A stretch of DNA of 64,000 bases. It comes from Kiritimatiellia bacterium (GTDB taxonomy: Bacteria > Verrucomicrobiota > Kiritimatiellia > RFP12 > UBA1067). Position 1 is the stretch's first letter. Every line of letters begins with the position of its first letter. The position numbers were made by a program, and so were the translations under genes. The stretch is taken from positions 21,567 through 85,566 of the forward strand of contig JAFWKK010000037.1 of the NCBI GenBank assembly GCA_017514235.1. The letters run 5' to 3'. The notes under the pieces are model-generated. The model saw nothing but the letters and a program-made list of their open reading frames with translations, was not told where the DNA came from and did no database searches. Positions 49,955 to 58,567 of this stretch are shown here, piece after piece.

Positions 49955-52189
49955 ATGACGGGGACGATTGGCCATAAATCGGTTGTATTTGCCTTGGCGG
50001 CGGCGTTCGCTTTCGCCGCACCTGCGTCTATAGAGTTCAAGTCCGGCGGGACGACGCTCCGGCTCGCCGATGCGAACGGCGCGGTCGAGTCGCTCGTCGC
50101 CTCTGACGGCGTTGAACGCGTCGTCGCGGCAACCGAAGCGTTCACCCTTCAGCTTCTCGACGGCAAGGGCGAACCGACGCGCCTCAAGTCGACCGACTTT
50201 GTGTTTGAGGGATATAGCCGTGAAGAACGTGCAGATCGTGTAGAGAAAGTTGACCGTACCTCGTGCATCGGCGAGAAGGTAAATGAGGATAAGTTTTCAA
50301 GGAACTTCTCAACTTGCACATGGAGACATCAAAGTGGTTTGCTTGTTCGCATGAATGTGACAGCGGTGGACGGCGATTTCCGCTTCAGGCCCTCGGTCGA
50401 GGGCATCCCCTCAGGAATGCTCCTCGAATGGTTCGATGGCCCGCAGGTCTGCATTTCGCCGGACAGGAAACTCTTCTGGCCCGAATGGGACGGAATCGAG
50501 GTGACGAACTACAACACCCGCCCATATCGGGTCGTCGGATACAGGGAACGCTTCTCGCCGAGTTTCTCCAGCCCTCTTTATCCTGGTCTTGCCCAGATGC
50601 AGTTCATGGCGGCGTACAAGGAAGGGAAGGGCGTCTACTTCTCCGCTGCCGATAACCGCCATACGCCCAAAGCCGTGAATTGGGAGCAAATCGACGACAA
50701 GACCGTGCGGTTGACACTCCAGACTTTCTGCGGCGACCTCGACAAGGACGGCGCATGGCGGCCGAAATTTTACTACTCCCTTCGTTCTTACGAAGGTGGC
50801 TGGATGGAAGCCTGCGAAATCTACCGCGACTGGGTGTACACCCTGCCCGATTTCCAGAAGAAGCCGAAACGCCCGAAGTGGATGTATGACTCGCCCGTGA
50901 ACCTTATCTATCCAATACGCGGATACGGTCGCGACACCGGACGTGACATGAAGCCGAACCACATGTTCCCATACGTCAACGCGATGCCTATAGTGGAGAG
51001 ATACGGTAAGCTTCTTGACTCGCGCATTATGGCGCTTCTGATGCACTGGGAGGGGACAGCCCCCTGGGCGCCGCCCTACGTGTGGCCGCCGTACGGTGGC
51101 GAAAAGGCGCTTGCCGAATTTCGCGACGCTCTCCACAAGCGCGGCGATTTACTTAGCGTCTACTGTTCAGGCACGGCGTGGACGCAGATCAGCGCCATCG
51201 TGCCTTCGTATTCGCTTGAGCAGCGATTCGAGGACGAGCACCTCGGCCGCCACATGATGCGCGGGCCGAAAGGCGAGATTACCGCTTGTATTCTCAACGG
51301 GTTCGACTCAACGAAGCTCGGCTACGACATGTGCCTTGCGGACGACTGGTGCGTCGGCGAGGTTGTCGCGGAGGCGGCGAAGCTTTCGCGCTTTGGCATG
51401 GACTACAGCCAGTTCTTCGACCAGAACATGGGCGGCGGGTGGCTTCTCTGCTATGCGAAGCACCATGGCCACCCGCCGATTCCCGGCGCGTGGGCGACGG
51501 ACGCTATGGTCGCCCTCCAGAAGCGGCTCGTCGCGGCGGGTAATGGCATGGTGTTCGGCTGCGAGCAGACGGCGGCTACTCCATACGTGCCGACTCTGCC
51601 ATACAGCGACGCAAGGCCGATGCCGGGGCTTGTGTACTTCGGACGTCCTGTTCCGGGATCGGCGTTCGTGTTCCACGAATGGATGTGCAACTTCACAGGG
51701 AACCAATGCGGTATGAATCGACGCATGAATGCTTTCTGGCGCTGGATGAGCGGCTTTCACAACGGCGACATGTTTTCTCTCGTTCTCGACGACAAGGGAG
51801 AAGTCGTCAGCGGCTGGACGTTTCACAAGAACGAGCAGTTCCCCGAAAAGGAAGGGCTGATTCCGGTATTGAAGGAACTAAACGCCATTAGAAAGAAATA
51901 TCCATCTTTCTTGCTTGAAGGCAAGATGATCAGTCCGTTTCTCAAGTGTGAATCGCGTCCGGCGACGATAGAGTATCGGGGATGGACAAGCGGAACGGTC
52001 GAGACCACGGAAATTCTCACGTCGTTCTGGGAGAATGCCAATGGCGAATGCATGGGCTTTGCGTCTAACTGGCGAACAGAACCCTCGGAACTCAGGATTG
52101 CCTACGCCGATGGCAGCACGGAGACGCGCACCCTCGCACCGCTTGAGACGATTGAAATCAATCCGAAAGGAGAAAGGACAACAAAATGA
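49955..52189 (+). CDS. Exported DUF6259-like glycoside hydrolase
   Basis: A 744-residue protein with a signal peptide (SVVFALAAAFAFAAPA). An N-terminal beta-sandwich (about 25-280; EFKSGGTTLRLADANGA, GPQVCISPDRKLFWPEWDG) is followed by a TIM-barrel (WMEACEIYRDWV, LMHWEGTAPWAPPYVWPP, LHKRGDLLSVYCSGTAW, LSRFGMDYSQFFDQNMGG, NGMVFGCEQTAATPY) and a small C-terminal sandwich. This order matches, to my memory, DUF6259 and GH-A/GH-D-like enzymes in gut and Verrucomicrobia genomes; DxxxxD/E acids in YSQFFDQNMGG and GCEQ are plausible catalytic residues. First gene of a seven-gene operon; its stop overlaps the next start (ATGA). Confidence 0.75.
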   Translation: MTGTIGHKSVVFALAAAFAFAAPASIEFKSGGTTLRLADANGAVESLVASDGVERVVAATEAFTLQLLDGKGEPTRLKSTDFVFEGYSREERADRVEKVDRTSCIGEKVNEDKFSRNFSTCTWRHQSGLLVRMNVTAVDGDFRFRPSVEGIPSGMLLEWFDGPQVCISPDRKLFWPEWDGIEVTNYNTRPYRVVGYRERFSPSFSSPLYPGLAQMQFMAAYKEGKGVYFSAADNRHTPKAVNWEQIDDKTVRLTLQTFCGDLDKDGAWRPKFYYSLRSYEGGWMEACEIYRDWVYTLPDFQKKPKRPKWMYDSPVNLIYPIRGYGRDTGRDMKPNHMFPYVNAMPIVERYGKLLDSRIMALLMHWEGTAPWAPPYVWPPYGGEKALAEFRDALHKRGDLLSVYCSGTAWTQISAIVPSYSLEQRFEDEHLGRHMMRGPKGEITACILNGFDSTKLGYDMCLADDWCVGEVVAEAAKLSRFGMDYSQFFDQNMGGGWLLCYAKHHGHPPIPGAWATDAMVALQKRLVAAGNGMVFGCEQTAATPYVPTLPYSDARPMPGLVYFGRPVPGSAFVFHEWMCNFTGNQCGMNRRMNAFWRWMSGFHNGDMFSLVLDDKGEVVSGWTFHKNEQFPEKEGLIPVLKELNAIRKKYPSFLLEGKMISPFLKCESRPATIEYRGWTSGTVETTEILTSFWENANGECMGFASNWRTEPSELRIAYADGSTETRTLAPLETIEINPKGERTTK

Positions 52190-52470
52190 GAACACTATGC
52201 GGAACAATTCTCGCTGCCGCAGTGGCGCTTGCGGCAGCAGCCGTATTCGCCGATACGGACGTCTACGGCAACGAGATACAATATGAAAGCGACGGCGTTA
52301 CCGTCAAATACCGCTTCTGGTACAACAACCAGACCGCCGAGGCGATGTCCGGCGCCGACGCCGTGTCCGCCGACGCATCGCCGTCCGCCGACTTCGAGCC
52401 GCGCTATCTCACGTGGGCGGTGTCCGACGGCGAATGTCCCGTACGTGGAATGCGCATCATCATTCCCTGA
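52186..52470 (+). CDS. Small exported protein with C-terminal GMRIIIP tail
   Basis: The ATG overlaps the stop of the hydrolase gene (ATGA), indicating translational coupling. The 94-residue product has a signal peptide (RTLCGTILAAAVALAAAAVFA) almost identical in sequence style to those of the genes at 56624 and 58564. The mature part of about 70 residues is acidic and includes YRFWYNNQT and ends RGMRIIIP. That tail resembles the ends of the exported proteins at 27199 and 37425. Too small to be an enzyme; possibly a remnant of a larger surface protein that kept signal peptide and tail, or a small partner of the following SUMF1-like protein. Confidence 0.7.
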   Translation: MRTLCGTILAAAVALAAAAVFADTDVYGNEIQYESDGVTVKYRFWYNNQTAEAMSGADAVSADASPSADFEPRYLTWAVSDGECPVRGMRIIIP

Positions 52471-52502
52471 ACCTTCAACACAACACCAAAAGGAACAAAA
52501 CA

Positions 52503-53789
52503 ATGAACAGCAAGGCCATTCCTACGATTGTGACGGCCGGGGCCGTCTTTTCTCTCTGCGCCGCAGTGCCCGCACCGCAGGTGTCTGACGTGAGCATGTC
52601 GCAGAACGCCAACGGCGACGCCATAATCGAATACAGTCTTTCCTCGGCCAGTGCCGTCATTACGCTCGACATCCAGACGAACGCGACAGGCGGGGCATGG
52701 GCGTCCATCGGCGGCCGGGCCGTCTCGGGAGCGAGAGGCGACGTATGGAAGGTGGTCGCGACCGGCTCGCACAGGATCAGGTGGAGCGCGACGACATGCT
52801 GGGCCGACCACCAGATTCCGGCGAGCGGCATCCGCGCCGTCGTGACGGCGTGGGCGCTCGACAACACGCCCGACTACATGGCCGTGGACGTCTCCGATGG
52901 AGCCCGACAGAACACGCAGAAATACTACCCTTCGGCTGATTTTGTGCCAGGCGGCGTAACGAGCGATCTCTACAAGATGACGATGCTCCTTATGCGCAAG
53001 ATCATGGCTAAGGACGTGATGTGGACAATGGGTTCGACTGCGCAGGAGACGTCACGTGGGGCAACCGAATTGACACATCAGGTTACGCTCACTAACAACT
53101 ACTATATCGGTGTGTATCCGGTGACACAGGCTCAATGGGATTTGATTCAGCCAAGCTACGTCTCGCCATCTCGTTTTAAGCACGCGATGCGCCCTGTGGA
53201 AAAAGTGTGCTACAACGAGATCCGCAACTCCGACAGCTCCGTAGTGGCCGATACTTCACATAACTGGCCAGCCGACCCAAACCCCAATTCTTTCCTTGGC
53301 AAGTTGCACACGAAGACGGGAATCGTTTTCGATCTACCTTCTGAGGCGCAGTGGGAGTTCGCCTGTCGTGCTGGCAACGGTAGCACAAAGTGGGGTGACG
53401 GATCCGCCATCTTGAATGTAAATACTGACGAGAATCTGAATTTGCTGGGACGGTACATTAACAATGGCGGGGCGGAGGCCGGCACTGAGGTAGTCGGCTC
53501 GTACGCTCCGAATGACTGGGGTATCTATGACATGCATGGCAACGTGTTTGAATGGTGTCTCGACTGGAGTGAAGCCGACATCACAGCGTACGACGGCAAG
53601 GTGAATATCAATCCCTCGACTCCTTCTGCGGCGCTGTCTGGGCAGCCAGGCGGGAACCGCGTGGTTCGAGGTGGGTGCTGGAAACGCAACGCAGGAGACT
53701 GTCGGTCGGCGTTTCGTGCCGAGATTCCTGCAGATAACCGCCTCGACATCGCCGGCTTCCGCGTCGTCTGCACCGCCGGACTGCGATAG
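52503..53789 (+). CDS. Exported SUMF1/formylglycine-generating-enzyme-like protein
   Basis: The start is set at 52503 (AAGGAA upstream), giving a signal peptide (IPTIVTAGAVFSLCAAVPA). The 428-residue product has a beta-sandwich to about 160, then an FGE-sulfatase/SUMF1 domain: TNNYYIGVYPVTQAQWDL, RPVEKVCYNEIRN, DLPSEAQWEFACRAGN, PNDWGIYDMHGNVFEWC, NRVVRGGCWKRNAGDCRSAFR and GFRVVC. Genuine FGEs convert a cysteine of sulfatases; the active-site cysteine pair is not where I would expect it, so this is more likely one of the many exported non-catalytic relatives that bind ligands. No sulfatase gene is visible in the window. Second of the exported proteins in the glycan operon after the hydrolase. 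Confidence 0.8.
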   Translation: MNSKAIPTIVTAGAVFSLCAAVPAPQVSDVSMSQNANGDAIIEYSLSSASAVITLDIQTNATGGAWASIGGRAVSGARGDVWKVVATGSHRIRWSATTCWADHQIPASGIRAVVTAWALDNTPDYMAVDVSDGARQNTQKYYPSADFVPGGVTSDLYKMTMLLMRKIMAKDVMWTMGSTAQETSRGATELTHQVTLTNNYYIGVYPVTQAQWDLIQPSYVSPSRFKHAMRPVEKVCYNEIRNSDSSVVADTSHNWPADPNPNSFLGKLHTKTGIVFDLPSEAQWEFACRAGNGSTKWGDGSAILNVNTDENLNLLGRYINNGGAEAGTEVVGSYAPNDWGIYDMHGNVFEWCLDWSEADITAYDGKVNINPSTPSAALSGQPGGNRVVRGGCWKRNAGDCRSAFRAEIPADNRLDIAGFRVVCTAGLR

Positions 53790-53791
53790 AT

Positions 53792-55768
53792 ATGAATTGG
53801 ATGGTTGCTGTCGCTGCGGCGCTTGCCGGATTGTTGGCGCTGGCGGAAGACGCGCCCGTGCCGCAATGCTACGACGAGGCGTCCGTACCCGTGGAAAGTC
53901 GGCAGGACGTCGCTGCCGCGCTCGAGGCCCGGGCGCGGCAGTGCCGCGACAGCTCCGACCGGTTGGACGCGGCGATCGCTTCTGCGTTCTCCGGAGCGAA
54001 TGCCGGAAAGCTTGTCCGCTTCTGCATGGACAGGCGGCGCTTCCTCCGCAGCAGGGCGATCGACTTTGCCGATGCAGAGCTCCGTCGCGGCGGCGTTGAC
54101 GGGCTCTGCTTCGCCGCGCAGTCGCTCGCCGACGCGGAGGAGGTCAACCTCCTGATGGAGGAATCTCTGGCGTGCTGGCGCGACGCACCCCGTCCCGAAA
54201 ACAGCCCGACCGTGCTGAACGTGCGCGACTTTGGCGCGCGCGGCGACGGAAAGGCGGACGACTCGGCTGCGTTCGCACGGGCATGCGAGGCAATTCGGGC
54301 GCTTGGCGGAAAGCCGTCCGTGCTGCGGATTCCGTCCGGCACGTACCGCCTGGCCACGCCTCGCCCGCTCAAGCCGATGAAGCTCTGGAACGGCGCCAGC
54401 TGCGGCGATCCGTGGGTTTTGCACGGCTACTGCGTGTTCGACCAGCTTGCAAACTGCCGGATCGAGGGCGACGGGCCCGACAGCACCTCCCTCGTCACGG
54501 GGCTTCGCGACAGGCCGTTCATGCTGCTCAACTGCCGCAATTGCAGCGTAAGCGGGTTTCAGCTGTCGCTGGAGCGGCTTCCGTACATAGAAGGCACTTT
54601 AGAGGAATACGACCCGCAGGCGTTTACTGGCGTTGTTCGGCTCTTGCCCGGCTCGCTGACGCCGGACGACGAAAGCTGGACGCCGAACAGCTTCGAGAAG
54701 TCGAGCAGCCGCGAGTGCTTTGGAGCCCTCTTCGACGAGAAGGGGCAGTTCGTCCGTGAAGCCGCATTCATGAACTGGGGGCCGGACCGCCGCTACGAGA
54801 AGCTTGCCGACGGACGCTGGAAGCTCTCGTTCAACGGCAAAACCTACCGCAGCTGCCTTGAGTCCGCGCGGGCCGGACATAGAATCGTCATACCCAACCG
54901 CGCCAACTCGCATGGGGCGTTGCATGTGGCCTTCAGCTTTCACTGCACGGTCGAGGATGTCTGGGTGAGGACGAGCCGGTCGAGCGCCTTCAACGGGCTG
55001 CGTTCTCGCGGCACAGTCTATCACCGTTGCCGGGTCTTCCCGCCGGACGGACACCTTCTCGCCAGCAATGCAGACGCCTGTTTTACCACCCCCGGCTCCA
55101 TCCTCGTCGGCTGCCGCTTCGAGTCGATGTGCGACGACGCCTTCAACGTGCGGACGTATGCGATACCGGTCCAGCGCACGGACCGCCCAGACGAGATACT
55201 GCGGCGCGACGCAGGCCCCATCCGGGCGGGCTCGGTTGCCTCGTTCGCCGACTCGTGGACCGCCATGTACCTCGGCCTCGGCACTGTTGCCTCGGAGAGC
55301 GAGCCGTTCTACCGTCCAGACGGCTGGTATCGCACCGTTCGCTTCACGTCGCCTATCCCCGAGAAGGCGAAGGACGGGCAGTTCCTCTATTTCCCACGGC
55401 AGCGAGGCGTGGGGACGATTGTCTCCGGCTGCACGATCAGGAACGGACGCCTTGCGGGGCTTGTACTCCAGTCGCCTTGCCTGCTTGTCGAGAACTGTTC
55501 GTTCGGGCACATTCACGATTCGGGTGTGCGGCTTGGGGCTCTTGGGGACTACATGGAAGGTCCGCCGCCCTATAACGCGCTGATTCGGAACTGCCGGTTT
55601 TCGGATTGCGGGACGGGCGTCTCTTCATGGATACGGATGTGCGACAAGGAGAAGTCGAAATGGTCGAAGGACCTCGCTTCGCCGATGCGCGGCATCGAAA
55701 TCGAAGGATGCAGTTTCGAAGACTGCGTTGCCGCGCAGGTTTCCCTTAGAAACGCGACGCAGAAATAA
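53792..55768 (+). CDS. Exported pectate-lyase-superfamily beta-helix protein
   Basis: ATG 53792 starts 3 bp after the previous stop. The 658-residue protein has a signal peptide (AVAAALAGLLALAEDAP). An N-terminal helical segment (about 30-130) precedes a Pectate_lyase_3-type beta-helix beginning with NVRDFGARGDGKADDSAAFARACEA (positions near 147-170, key residues FGARGDGKxDD). Later strands include NCSVSGFQLSLE, CTVEDVWVRTSRSSAFNGL, CRVFPPDGHLLASNADACF, ESMCDDAFNVRTYA and LVENCSFGHIHDSGVRLG. The CDDAFN acids may contribute to catalysis, as in GH28/PL relatives. Substrate unknown; a glycan of mixed uronide and amino sugar would fit the operon. Confidence 0.8.
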   Translation: MNWMVAVAAALAGLLALAEDAPVPQCYDEASVPVESRQDVAAALEARARQCRDSSDRLDAAIASAFSGANAGKLVRFCMDRRRFLRSRAIDFADAELRRGGVDGLCFAAQSLADAEEVNLLMEESLACWRDAPRPENSPTVLNVRDFGARGDGKADDSAAFARACEAIRALGGKPSVLRIPSGTYRLATPRPLKPMKLWNGASCGDPWVLHGYCVFDQLANCRIEGDGPDSTSLVTGLRDRPFMLLNCRNCSVSGFQLSLERLPYIEGTLEEYDPQAFTGVVRLLPGSLTPDDESWTPNSFEKSSSRECFGALFDEKGQFVREAAFMNWGPDRRYEKLADGRWKLSFNGKTYRSCLESARAGHRIVIPNRANSHGALHVAFSFHCTVEDVWVRTSRSSAFNGLRSRGTVYHRCRVFPPDGHLLASNADACFTTPGSILVGCRFESMCDDAFNVRTYAIPVQRTDRPDEILRRDAGPIRAGSVASFADSWTAMYLGLGTVASESEPFYRPDGWYRTVRFTSPIPEKAKDGQFLYFPRQRGVGTIVSGCTIRNGRLAGLVLQSPCLLVENCSFGHIHDSGVRLGALGDYMEGPPPYNALIRNCRFSDCGTGVSSWIRMCDKEKSKWSKDLASPMRGIEIEGCSFEDCVAAQVSLRNATQK

Positions 55769-55799
55769 AAAGGCAATGTATGTTGTTGTGAGGGCAAAA

Positions 55800-56597
55800 A
55801 TGAAACTAGAACCGGCAAAAGACTACGGCGCGATGAGCGCCATTGGCGCTTCGATAATCTTTGACGACGCGATGGCGCATCTTTCCCGCGGCGAGCGGTA
55901 CAATCTCGGGCTGGCCACGGGAAACACGATGATCGAACTCTATGCGCAGCTTGCGGAGAAGTTCAATACGGCACGATGCGACCTCTCGCTTCTGTCGACA
56001 TGGAATCTCGATGAATATTCGCTTGACGGAAAGAGTCCTGTCGCGCACGACCATCCGCTTTCCTACTGGAAGTACATGCACGAGAACCTGTTTGCAAGGT
56101 TCGATCCATCGCTCGGCTTCCGTGAGGAGAACGCGCACTTCCCAGACCCCGCCGCGCCAGATGCATACGACCCGGCTATTTTGGCTGTAGGCGGGCTTCA
56201 TCTACAGCTCCTCGGAATTGGCTTCAACGGACATATCGCGTTTAACGAGCCGATGCGAGAGGACGATATCTCCGCAGATGCGTTCGCCGCCCTCCCTACC
56301 CGTGTGCTCCCTCTCTCAAAGGAGACGATAGAGCAGAACACGGCGCTCACGGCTGGTGGCGACAGCTCGCTCGTGCCTCGCTATGCGGCAACAATGGGAA
56401 TGGCGCCGATTCTCGCCGCGAAGAAGTGCCTGCTGCTCGCCTGTTTCGGTGAGCAGCAGGCGCCGCTCAATGCCATCGTCGAGAAGGGTCGCCCCACCCC
56501 GTTTTTGCCCGCGTCATATCTCTGGCGGCATCCCGACTTCCGCCTCGTGTACACGACGGACAAGATAGCACTTCGCATTTGTGCGCCGCTCAAGTAG
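55800..56597 (+). CDS. nagB: Glucosamine-6-phosphate deaminase
   Basis: A 265-residue cytoplasmic enzyme. The start at 55800 (GAGGG seven bases upstream) aligns with E. coli NagB; an in-frame ATG at 55776 has a poor ribosome binding site. The family motifs are present: NLGLATGNTMIELY, TWNLDEYSLDG and LLGIGFNGHIAFNEP, then LTRR-like PRYAATMGMAPILAAKKCLLLA. It converts glucosamine-6-phosphate to fructose-6-phosphate and ammonia. As the only cytoplasmic enzyme among exported glycosidases, upstream of a GH20 hexosaminidase, it strongly suggests that the operon's sugar is N-acetylglucosamine or a similar amino sugar. Typical bacterial operons would also have NagA, which is not in the window. Confidence 0.93.
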   Translation: MKLEPAKDYGAMSAIGASIIFDDAMAHLSRGERYNLGLATGNTMIELYAQLAEKFNTARCDLSLLSTWNLDEYSLDGKSPVAHDHPLSYWKYMHENLFARFDPSLGFREENAHFPDPAAPDAYDPAILAVGGLHLQLLGIGFNGHIAFNEPMREDDISADAFAALPTRVLPLSKETIEQNTALTAGGDSSLVPRYAATMGMAPILAAKKCLLLACFGEQQAPLNAIVEKGRPTPFLPASYLWRHPDFRLVYTTDKIALRICAPLK

Positions 56598-56623
56598 CGC
56601 AAGCGCAAGTAAGGAGAATGCAT

Positions 56624-58567
56624 ATGATACCTTCCATGAAAACAAGGACTCTGTGTGGAGCGATTCTCGCGGCGGCGGCGATGGCCGCAGGTGCTTCTGA
56701 AGTGGACATAGACGCCCTCTGCCCGCCGAGGCCGGAGACGGCTGCGAAATTCGAGGATGGCGCGTATCCGTCGCCGGCGAAGCCCTGGCGCGAAGCGGCT
56801 ATAGCCGCATACCGCTATATGGCGGCACTTCCCGCGATGACCGCTCTTGTGGAAACAGGCAGGCCCTATCGCCTGTACCAGCACAACGCATACGTGTCAA
56901 AGACGCATGCCGCGCACATAGACGCGATGCTGCTCTGGGCCAGGGAAGAGCCGGAGTGCCGCGAAAGGGCAATGCGCCTTGCGAAGGCTTCGGCCGAGTT
57001 CCTTCTCGGAGAGCTGGAGCCGGCGGATGCAGCGCTTGCGTTCTGGCCTCCGACATATGGCCGCAGGCCGCTGGAGTTCAATCCCGAGACGGACGGTCCG
57101 CCCAAGCGTCAGGGAATGGTCGGCAACGAGCCAGATGGCGCCGTCAAGTATAGGGGAGAGGTGATGCTGGTCTATCCTGCCGACGTGGGATGCGCGTTCC
57201 TCGCATACCATGCGGCGACGAGGGATGCGCGCTTCCTCGCCGCGGCCGTCGGCATTGGCGATACGTATGTCAAGACGCGCAGGACTGACGGCTCGTGGCC
57301 GCTCAAGATGAAACTTGCGACAGGCGAACCCGTCGGAGACGCTGTGCTCGTCCCGACACGCCCGCTTCTTCTCTTCAAGGCTCTCTTCAAGGCGACTGGC
57401 GACGGCAGGTGGCGCGAGGCTGCCGACAGGACGTTCGCATGGCTGGAGGACCATCCGCTCCGCGACTGGAACTGGGACGGGCAGTTCGAGGACGTCCAGC
57501 CCGCCGAGCCCTACAAAAACCCCACCGAGCACAACGTGATGGACGTGATGACGTACATCCTCGAACGTTTCCCGGGAGACAAGGCGCGGCTGGCGCAATG
57601 CAGACGGCTGCTGGAATTCTGCGAAAAGCGCTTTGTCGTGTGGAGCGCGCCGCAGAACCATGCAAAGTGGCCGACGCCATCCGTACTCGAACAGTATGTA
57701 TGCTTCACGCCGATTGATGCATCTGCTGCGAAGATGATTTGCGCCTACCTTGCAATATACAAGGCGGAGGGCCGTGCAGAGGACATTGCAAAGGCCAGGG
57801 CCCTCGGGGGCACGGTGACGCGAGTCCAGAAGCCGTCGGGCCGCATTCCGACGTTTTGGGCTGACGATTCGGGCCAGGCCAACGAAAGATACGACTGGCT
57901 CAACTGCATGGAATCCGCCGCCGCCGCGCTTCTGGAACTCTCGAATGTTACGGACAAGACATGCTGGAACGACTTGATTCCTGGTGACCTTGAGGAGTCC
58001 GCCGACTTTGAGAAAGGCGTATGGACTTTCTCAGATGGGGTTCTGACTGCGTCGAAAGACAGTGCGCTGTGGTTCAAGGGGGATTACTCGGATTTTGCGC
58101 TCGATCTCGAATACAAGCTCGACCCCGCCGCGAATTCCGGTGTCATCATCTACACGAGCGATGTCAAGAACTGGGTGCCCAATTCGGTGGAAGTGCAGCT
58201 TTTGGACGACTATGCTGACAAATGGAAGAACGATCCACCTCGGCTGAAGAACGGGGGTATTTATGGACATGTCGGCCCTTAGAAGAGCTGCGGTAAGCCG
58301 GCTGGAGAGTGGAACAGCCTAAACATCTGGGCTCGCGGCGACCGTGTAAAGGTCATGGTGAACGGAGTTGTCACCGTTGACGACGACCTTTCGCGCTACA
58401 CGAGCGCAAAGACGAACCCCGACGGCTCGCCTATACCGCCTTGGCTGTCGAAGCCGCTTGCAGACCTTCCAAAGCACGGCGCAATCGGCCTTCAAGGCAT
58501 GCATGGCGGCGCACGCCCCTACTTCCGCAACCTCCGCATCCGCCGGCTTGGCAAGCAAGACAAATGA
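56624..58567 (+). pseudogene. Exported alpha/alpha-barrel protein with C-terminal DUF1080 domain, broken by one in-frame TAG
   Basis: AAGGAG at 56611-56616 supports ATG 56624; the signal peptide is RTLCGAILAAAAMAAGA. Residues about 30-430 form an alpha/alpha barrel (AHIDAMLLWAREEPECRERAMRLAKAS, TRRTDGSWPLKMKLATGEPV, VMDVMTYILERFPGDKA), lyase- or hydrolase-like. Residues 440-648 are a DUF1080 (3-keto-glycoside hydrolase/LamG-like) domain. The frame reads LKNGGIYGHVGP, then TAG at 58280-58282 (codon 553), then KSCGKPAGEWNSLNIWARGD without frame change to a stop at 58565-58567 that overlaps the next ATG. The domain is otherwise complete. Either a point mutation, a sequencing error or readthrough; the truncated product is 552 residues. 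Confidence 0.8.

Noticed and set aside
52503-53789. True formylglycine-generating enzyme for sulfatases.
   Set aside because: Exported, with an extra N-terminal sandwich, no clear active cysteine pair and no sulfatase gene in the window.
58280-58282. TAG as pyrrolysine or reassigned codon.
   Set aside because: Other genes in the window end with TAG, and no pylT/pylS-like genes are visible; a mutation or readthrough is simpler.
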